Shown one piece after another: positions 4,542 to 9,572 of a stretch of DNA of 9,572 bases. Position numbers and translations under genes: made by a program. This DNA comes from Alphaproteobacteria bacterium (GTDB lineage Bacteria; Pseudomonadota; Alphaproteobacteria; Puniceispirillales; Puniceispirillaceae): positions 1,302 through 10,873 of the forward strand of contig WTHY01000151.1 of assembly GCA_011522945.1 (NCBI GenBank), in the 5' to 3' direction. Below the pieces are notes generated by a model. The model worked only from the letters and a program-made list of their open reading frames with translations. It searched no databases and was not told where the DNA came from. The first letter of the stretch is position 1, and each line of letters begins with the position of its first letter.

Positions 4542-6683
4542 ATGGAAACAGCACTTGAAATATTGATGCCTGACAGGGCGCGCGCGCCAGCGGACTATGA
4601 GCTGGTCACAGACTTTCAGCCAAATGGCGATCAGCCTGCAGCTATCGAGGAGCTGTTAGCTGGTATCTCTGATGGTGAGCGTGATCAGGTGCTGCTTGGT
4701 GTTACAGGGTCTGGCAAGACATTTACGATTGCCCATGTCATTAAAGAGACAAAGCGGCCGGCTTTGATTTTAGCGCCAAATAAGACCCTGGCAGCACAGC
4801 TTTATGGTGAGATGAAATCACTCTTTCCAAATAATGCTGTGGAATATTTCGTGTCTTATTATGACTATTACCAGCCGGAAGCCTATGTGCCGCGTTCAGA
4901 TTTATACATAGAAAAAGAATCCTCGATTAATGAGCAGATTGACAGGATGCGGCACTCTGCGACAAGAGCCTTGTTAGAACGAGATGATGTTATCATTGTT
5001 GCATCTGTTTCCTGCATTTACGGTATTGGGTCTGTAGAGACCTATTCAACAATGACGTTGCCGATTGCTGTGGAAATGGAGTTTGAGCGGCAAACGCTTT
5101 TACGTCGTCTTACAGAGCTGCAATATAAACGCAATGATTTGAATTTTGTGCGTGGTGCCTTTCGTGTGCGCGGTGATAATGTTGAAATTTTTCCTGCCCA
5201 TCTAGAGGATCGGGCCTGGCGTGTGTCGCTATTTGGCGATGAGGTTGAGGCTATCTGGGAATTTGATCCCTTAACAGGCGAAAAAATCGCAGAGTTGCCA
5301 AAGGTTACCATTTTTGCCAATTCGCATTATGTAACGCCGCGCCCAACCTTGCAGCAGGCGGTAAAGAAAATTGGTGTCGAGCTTGAGGGCCGTTTGGCAG
5401 AATTCACTGAAGCTGGAAAATTGTTAGAGGCGCAGCGTATTGAGCAACGTACACAATTTGATCTGGAAATGATTACAGCTACAGGCAGTTGTAATGGAAT
5501 TGAGAATTACTCTCGCTATTTGTCAGGTCGTCAACCTGGTGAGCCGCCGCCGACCTTATTTGAGTATCTGCCTGAAAATGCACTTTTAATCATTGATGAA
5601 AGTCATGTGACGGTGCCTCAGATTGGCGCTATGTATAAGGGTGATTTTGCACGTAAATCGACCTTGTCCGAATATGGGTTTCGACTGCCATCTTGCCTTG
5701 ATAATAGGCCCCTGAAATTTGAAGAGTGGGAACAGTTCCGCCCGCAGACAATTCATGTGTCTGCAACACCTGGCAATTGGGAGCTGGAACGCACAGGTGG
5801 TACCTTCGTTGAGCAGGTGGTGCGGCCCACAGGCCTGATTGACCCTGTTTGCATTGTACGACCAACAGACACACAGGTTGATGATGTGATTGCAGAATGC
5901 AGAGAGGCAGCTGCTAACGGTACACGTGTCCTAATCACAACGCTGACCAAAAAAATGGCTGAAGCGCTAACAGAATATCTTCATGAGGCTGGCATTAAAG
6001 TGCGTTATATCCACTCTGATGTTGATACGTTAGAGCGAATTGAGATAATCCGCGATCTGCGTCTTGGGGTATTTGATGCTTTGATAGGCATCAATCTATT
6101 ACGAGAGGGATTGGATATTCCAGAATGTGCTCTCGTTGCAATTCTGGATGCAGATAAAGAAGGTTATTTGCGCTCAAGGACCTCTCTTGTGCAGACGATT
6201 GGCCGGGCTGCGCGAAATGCTGAAGGGCGCGTCATTCTGTATGCAGATAAAATAACAGAGTCCATGCGGTATGCTCTAGATGAGACTGATCGCAGACGGA
6301 GCAAGCAGCAGGCTTGGAATGAAGCACATGGCATCACCCCAGAAACTGTCAAAAAAGATATCTCAGACATATTGGATTCCGTTTACGAGCGTGCAGATAG
6401 GGTGAATGTAAAAGCTGGTGGTAAGCAGGCAAGCATGGCTGGTAAAGACCTAGCAGATGTGAAGGCTGATCTAGAGGCACAAATGCGAGATGCTGCAGCT
6501 AATCTGGAATTTGAAGAAGCTGCTCGTTTGCGTGATGAATTAAAGCGGATTGATGCAAAAGAACTTGGCCTTGATGCGCCTGGTATGCCAGTTCATATGA
6601 CGGCACGTGCGCCATATAGCGGCAAGGCAGAAATTGCATCACCAGTGCAACCGCCTTCAGGCCGAAAGCCGCGCCGACGGTAA
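4542..6683 (+). CDS. uvrB: UvrABC excinuclease subunit B
   Basis: UvrB is the damage-verifying helicase-like subunit of bacterial nucleotide excision repair; it is loaded by UvrA and then recruits UvrC. Numbered from Met 4542 (713 residues), the protein shows Walker A GVTGSGKT (53-60), the damage-probing beta-hairpin with YYDYYQPEAYVPRSD (about 106-120), the DEAD-like box DESH (352-355), the SATP motif (about 407), LREGLDIPE (520-528) and QTIGRAARN (551-559). The C-terminal UVR coiled-coil motif that binds UvrC is at about 637-672 (LEFEEAARLRDELKRI), followed by a basic proline-rich tail ending RKPRRR. The start is uncertain: GTG 4518 (AGAGG 13 nt upstream), ATG 4542 (weak GAG 4 nt upstream) or ATG 4566. 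Two stop codons occur in tandem at the end. No alphaproteobacterial LexA box was seen upstream. Confidence 0.97.
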   Translation: METALEILMPDRARAPADYELVTDFQPNGDQPAAIEELLAGISDGERDQVLLGVTGSGKTFTIAHVIKETKRPALILAPNKTLAAQLYGEMKSLFPNNAVEYFVSYYDYYQPEAYVPRSDLYIEKESSINEQIDRMRHSATRALLERDDVIIVASVSCIYGIGSVETYSTMTLPIAVEMEFERQTLLRRLTELQYKRNDLNFVRGAFRVRGDNVEIFPAHLEDRAWRVSLFGDEVEAIWEFDPLTGEKIAELPKVTIFANSHYVTPRPTLQQAVKKIGVELEGRLAEFTEAGKLLEAQRIEQRTQFDLEMITATGSCNGIENYSRYLSGRQPGEPPPTLFEYLPENALLIIDESHVTVPQIGAMYKGDFARKSTLSEYGFRLPSCLDNRPLKFEEWEQFRPQTIHVSATPGNWELERTGGTFVEQVVRPTGLIDPVCIVRPTDTQVDDVIAECREAAANGTRVLITTLTKKMAEALTEYLHEAGIKVRYIHSDVDTLERIEIIRDLRLGVFDALIGINLLREGLDIPECALVAILDADKEGYLRSRTSLVQTIGRAARNAEGRVILYADKITESMRYALDETDRRRSKQQAWNEAHGITPETVKKDISDILDSVYERADRVNVKAGGKQASMAGKDLADVKADLEAQMRDAAANLEFEEAARLRDELKRIDAKELGLDAPGMPVHMTARAPYSGKAEIASPVQPPSGRKPRRR

Positions 6684-6698
6684 TAATGCCACCTGCCG

Positions 6699-6742
6699 AC
6701 CACCTGTCCTAGAGCAGTATTTCCTGCTGCCCCCTAGGTGGT
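6699..6742. terminator. Composite hairpin between the convergent uvrB and hyuA-like genes
   Basis: ACCACCT (6699-6705) pairs perfectly with AGGTGGT (6736-6742). Inside, AGCAG (6713-6717) pairs with CTGCT (6724-6728) around a 6-nt loop. The structure begins 15 bp after the uvrB stop. There is no T-tract on either side. Alternative pairings exist with downstream bases: GTCCTA (6706-6711) with TAGGAC (6753-6758), and GTGTC (6743-6747) with GACAC (6760-6764). A bidirectional transcription end is the likely role. Confidence 0.5.
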
Positions 6743-6795
6743 GTGTCTAAAATAGGACCGACACGTCTCGACAGGTTACGACAATTGCAATGCGC

Positions 6796-8808
6796 TTAAA
6801 GGCCACTTGCCTCAGCTTGAATTTGGGCTTCTACAAAGAGGGTTTTATTATTCCCAAGATCCACCTCTTTTATAGTATGCGTCACATCACTTGAGATATT
6901 TTGGGCACCAGCCGCTGCAGCACGGGCTTCGGCTAAGTCTCTTGCGGCTGTTCTGCCGGCAGCAATGGCTGTTTCCTGGTCAGCGTAATCAGTTGGTCCA
7001 GCAGGTAGATGTAGTCTGAAGGTGCCATCACTTGGTTGCGTGATAACAAGCATAATGCGCTGGCGCACAGAGCCAGCGGCAGCACCGACAGCGCCAGCCA
7101 CATCAGCATTTTCAGGCACAATCAATTCTGCCTTTAGCAATTTTGCAATTGCTGGGTAATGTGTGGCTGCAGAGGCACCAAGGGCGATAAGCGGTATACC
7201 AAGGCGCATATCTATCTGTACCAGACTTGCCATACTACCAGCGCTGCCAAGATTATCCTCTTTTAACTGGTGTGATAATAGCGGTGTATTTGTGACGCTA
7301 TTTTCTGCGTGTCCGTCCTCAGCCAAAGCAGCATCCATAAGACGATTAGCAGATATACGTGCCAAGGTAGCTAATGTCAGTTGGGCGATATCCTCTGCTT
7401 CACTCGCCAATATATTACCAAGGCCATTTTTCTGACGTGCCATAAGTTTTGCGCCAAGAAGGGCAGCTTCGCCGTCAAAATTTGTAAAACTGCCTGTGAC
7501 ATGTGCAGCATCTGTTGGTGTAAAGCTTGATAAAGCAATTAAGCCGCGGCGAATAAGTCTATCAACAGCGCCTAATGCAACCTGCGTTGCGGCAAGCTCT
7601 GCAATGGGGGCAGGGCCACGTTCAATAGAAAGCGCTGCCAATTTTTTTTCTGACCGTGTCAGCCAATGCGGTACCTGCCCATCTGGAAAGACTGGCACAG
7701 CAAAACGGCCATCTGTCGCTTGGGCGATAGGTGCATCAAGTTGCTGCTTTAAATATGTTTTTAACTCAGGCCAATCTTGCGCAAGCAAGCTCAGCGGAAT
7801 GGCGCGCCGCGGTCCTAATGTCAGGCCGCCTTCGCGTCCACGGCTAATAGGGCTGACTTCTGAATCACCGCCAAGTCCTGATGTGCGAATATGGGCTGCT
7901 TCAACCATAGTGCGCCACCCACCAACATTTGCACCATCATCACTAAGGCGCGGTGTGCCATTATGCAATAATGCTATGTCAGTAGTTGTGCCGCCAATAT
8001 CTGAAACCAGGGCTGTTTTCGTCCCTGCAAGGAAGGCAGCCCCTGCAAGGCTGGCCGCTGGCCCTGACAAGATGGTTTCAACAGGGCGTCCACGCGCGAA
8101 ATCAGCTTTGAGAAGTGAGCCATCACCTTTTACCACCATCAAAGGACATGTGAGGCCTAGGGTATCCATCCGCGCCTGCGTTGCTGAGATCAAACGCTCA
8201 AGCAACCCAATCAAGCGTGCATTTAGCATAGCTGTTAACGCACGGCGTGGCCCGCCTAGTGATGAGGATAATTCATGGCTGCAACTTGTAGGTAAGCCAG
8301 TCAAATCACGCAGTAGCGCCATGGCTTTTAGCTCATGTGCTGGGTTTCTGGTGGCAAAGTGGCTTGCAATCGCAAAGGCGGACACCTGGTCCTTTAGCTC
8401 ATTTGCAGCATGCTCTAACCTGTCTTCATCCAAAGGTGCCTGCTGACCTCCATCTGGTCTATGGCCGCCTTTAAGATGGATAACAGGGTCGTTGCCAACA
8501 GCCTCAGCCAATCCCCCTCTGGTGAGAATTTCATCATCAAAACCGATTAAAATTAGCCCGACACGGCCGCCAACCCCTTCAACAACAGCATTTGTTGCCA
8601 AAGTTGTAGAGAGACATACAAGAGATACATCATCTGCCTGACCTTGAAATCCCGTAATGGCCTTTTGCATAGCATCACCCACGCCGATAGATAGGTCAGC
8701 GCGCGTTGTGAGAGATTTTGCCTTGCCTACGACTTGATTGGTGGATGTGTCTACCAGAGCGGCATCTGTAAATGTGCCGCCTGTATCAAGCCCGAGCATA
8801 ACCGACAT
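6796..8808 (-). CDS. Hydantoinase/oxoprolinase family protein, HyuA-like subunit
   Basis: This 670-residue protein belongs to the HyuA/N-methylhydantoinase A family, ATP-dependent enzymes with an ASKHA-type nucleotide fold that open cyclic amides such as hydantoins or 5-oxoproline, or act in acetone-type carboxylation. The N-terminal domain starts with the phosphate-binding LGLDTGGTFTDAALVD (5-20) and has STTLATNAVVEG (67-78). The central domain has MVVKGDGS (224-231), ETILSGPAAS (244-253), the second phosphate loop SDIGGTTTDIAL (269-280) and RTSGLGGDSEV (308-318). A G-A-S-A-like segment near 570 and an alanine-rich C-terminal part follow. The start is ATG 8806-8808, with only a weak AGAAAGAA ribosome binding site. 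The usual partner HyuB is not next to it: downstream lies convergent uvrB, upstream a glutamine amidotransferase. Family is firm; the substrate is unknown. Confidence 0.9.
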   Translation of the reverse strand: MSVMLGLDTGGTFTDAALVDTSTNQVVGKAKSLTTRADLSIGVGDAMQKAITGFQGQADDVSLVCLSTTLATNAVVEGVGGRVGLILIGFDDEILTRGGLAEAVGNDPVIHLKGGHRPDGGQQAPLDEDRLEHAANELKDQVSAFAIASHFATRNPAHELKAMALLRDLTGLPTSCSHELSSSLGGPRRALTAMLNARLIGLLERLISATQARMDTLGLTCPLMVVKGDGSLLKADFARGRPVETILSGPAASLAGAAFLAGTKTALVSDIGGTTTDIALLHNGTPRLSDDGANVGGWRTMVEAAHIRTSGLGGDSEVSPISRGREGGLTLGPRRAIPLSLLAQDWPELKTYLKQQLDAPIAQATDGRFAVPVFPDGQVPHWLTRSEKKLAALSIERGPAPIAELAATQVALGAVDRLIRRGLIALSSFTPTDAAHVTGSFTNFDGEAALLGAKLMARQKNGLGNILASEAEDIAQLTLATLARISANRLMDAALAEDGHAENSVTNTPLLSHQLKEDNLGSAGSMASLVQIDMRLGIPLIALGASAATHYPAIAKLLKAELIVPENADVAGAVGAAAGSVRQRIMLVITQPSDGTFRLHLPAGPTDYADQETAIAAGRTAARDLAEARAAAAGAQNISSDVTHTIKEVDLGNNKTLFVEAQIQAEASGL

Positions 8809-8844
8809 AACTATATGTTCTTTCTAACGCGATCAGTCCAGGAA

Positions 8845-8859
8845 TTTGGTTATACCAAA
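8845..8859. promoter_or_regulatory. GntR/FadR-type operator-like palindrome upstream of hyuA-like gene
   Basis: TTTGGT, TAT, ACCAAA is a perfect 6-bp inverted repeat with a 3-bp spacer, 37-51 bp before the hyuA-like start. It matches the TTGGT-N3-ACCAA form bound by FadR-subfamily GntR regulators such as PdhR and LldR. On the minus strand it contains TATAAC (8854-8849), a 5-of-6 match to a -10 element, so a bound repressor would block it. No GntR gene lies in the window, so the regulator is inferred. Confidence 0.5.
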
Positions 8860-8868
8860 CGAGCTAGG

Positions 8869-8881
8869 CATGATCATGATC
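8869..8881. repeat. Overlapping palindromes at the amidotransferase stop codon
   Basis: CATGATCATG (8869-8878) and GATCATGATC (8872-8881) are overlapping perfect 10-bp palindromes that include the TGA stop at 8874-8876. They may form a small hairpin at the 3' end of the amidotransferase message or be chance. No function is claimed. Confidence 0.3.
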
Positions 8882-9572
8882 TATTTAAGAAAGATACAAT
8901 CCACTGTCCGACCTTCTGGCCATCGTCTGTTTCAGACATGCTTTTGTGTGCTTGCGCCGCTTTTTCACTGCCGACGCGAGGTTCCAGCACATCATAAAGT
9001 TCGGTGACATAAGATGGTGTAAATTCTGGATGCCCCTGAAAGGTAAGCACCTTGTCGTCAATCCGGAAAGCGGCATTCGGACAAAAATCATCGCCAGCAA
9101 TGCGCACAGCATTTTCCGGCAGTTTGATAACTTGGTCTTGATGTACGTAAATCAACTTCAGGCACGAATCGCTATCTGGTAGTGCATTGCCAGCCTCAGT
9201 CATATCAACAGTGCGAATGCCAAGCCCCCAGCCTTTAGGAGATTTGACAACCTCCCCGCCAAGTGCTTTCGCAATCGCCTGATGTCCAAAGCAAATGCCA
9301 ACAATGGGAATCTCTGCATCAACAATGTCCGTGATCATATGGAGTAGCTTAGCAATCCAAGGGTCATCCTCATATACACCAGAGGCAGAGCCAGTTATGA
9401 CAAATCCATCAAATTGGCTTATATCCTTCGGAAATTCCCCGTATATGACAGGAAATACAGAAATATCAAAGCGAGTATGTTCACAATTTTTGGCAAACAA
9501 CGCGCGAAAAAGTGCAGGTGGGTCCGGCTGGTCCGGGCTCAGCGCTATATTATTCACGCCAGCCTGAAGAAT
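8874..9572 (-). CDS. Class I glutamine amidotransferase (5' end outside the window)
   Basis: This is a class I (triad) glutamine amidotransferase domain protein, which would release ammonia from glutamine or act as a related hydrolase. The reading frame is open to the right edge. The residues before the internal GTG at 9555-9557 read ILQAG, typical of the first beta-strand of this family, so the true start lies beyond 9572 and 232 codons are visible. Counted from the edge, the nucleophile elbow GICFGHQ has Cys94 and the catalytic pair is His181 and Glu183 in GHPEF. FVITGSASGVYED (57-69) is the oxyanion-strand region. There is no synthase domain, so this is a stand-alone protein of the GuaA-N/YfeJ-like group with unknown acceptor. 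The hyuA-like gene follows in the same direction after 65 bp. Confidence 0.9.
   Translation of the reverse strand: MLQAGVNNIALSPDQPDPPALFRALFAKNCEHTRFDISVFPVIYGEFPKDISQFDGFVITGSASGVYEDDPWIAKLLHMITDIVDAEIPIVGICFGHQAIAKALGGEVVKSPKGWGLGIRTVDMTEAGNALPDSDSCLKLIYVHQDQVIKLPENAVRIAGDDFCPNAAFRIDDKVLTFQGHPEFTPSYVTELYDVLEPRVGSEKAAQAHKSMSETDDGQKVGQWIVSFLNRS

Noticed and set aside
7496..8446. Long plus-strand open frame of 316 codons opposite the hyuA-like gene
   Set aside because: It is antisense to a clear family match, has low-complexity composition rich in Ser, Arg and Ala, no recognisable motif and no ribosome binding site.
8734..8997. Plus-strand small frame across the amidotransferase/hyuA gap
   Set aside because: It overlaps both flanking minus-strand genes and has no recognisable protein features.
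9555..9557. GTG as the amidotransferase start
   Set aside because: The frame is open upstream to the edge and encodes ILQAG, typical of the family's first beta-strand, so the start is outside the window.

Overview
The window looks like chromosomal DNA from a moderate-GC alphaproteobacterium. A marine lineage such as the SAR116 clade would fit, but that is an inference from gene content: an ELM1-family protein, an alphaproteobacterial-type class I aspartate aminotransferase, a Tat-exported MsrP, UvrB, and a stand-alone HyuA-type ATPase-like protein. No rRNA, tRNA, CRISPR array, transposase gene or phage gene was seen.

Layout. Positions 1-311 hold no confident gene. They contain an open frame running in from the left edge (1-90), a perfectly periodic array of eight 15-bp repeats (183-302), and a dubious small minus-strand frame across the array (96-293). 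An Lrp/AsnC regulator (312-815, minus) is divergent from an ELM1-family gene (907-1950, plus); their 91-bp gap carries a long inverted repeat that can be read as two overlapping divergent promoters. ELM1 converges on msrP (2081-3046, minus). The gap between them holds a hairpin and what looks like a decayed in-frame copy of the msrP 3' end. Upstream of msrP are a 7-bp dyad and then a long nested hairpin that closes the aspartate aminotransferase gene (3173-4369, minus). That gene is divergent from uvrB (4542-6683, plus). uvrB converges on a hydantoinase/oxoprolinase-family gene (6796-8808, minus) across a gap with a composite hairpin. A class I glutamine amidotransferase (8874-9572, minus) lies upstream of it and runs off the right edge.

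How the genes relate. This is mostly a mosaic of single-gene transcription units: amino-acid-responsive regulation (Lrp), envelope or glycosylation-related function (ELM1), periplasmic protein repair (MsrP), nitrogen metabolism (AatA, HyuA-like, glutamine amidotransferase) and DNA repair (UvrB). The only plausible co-directional pairs are aatA-msrP, which a terminator-like hairpin separates, and amidotransferase-hyuA, which a 65-bp gap with a GntR/FadR-type operator-like palindrome separates.

I found no convincing new multi-gene system. The most unusual sequence is the 15-bp array and its in-frame position just after the lrp stop codon. The most testable regulatory signals are the lrp/ELM1 dyad, the TTGGT-N3-ACCAA site before hyuA and the dyad before msrP.
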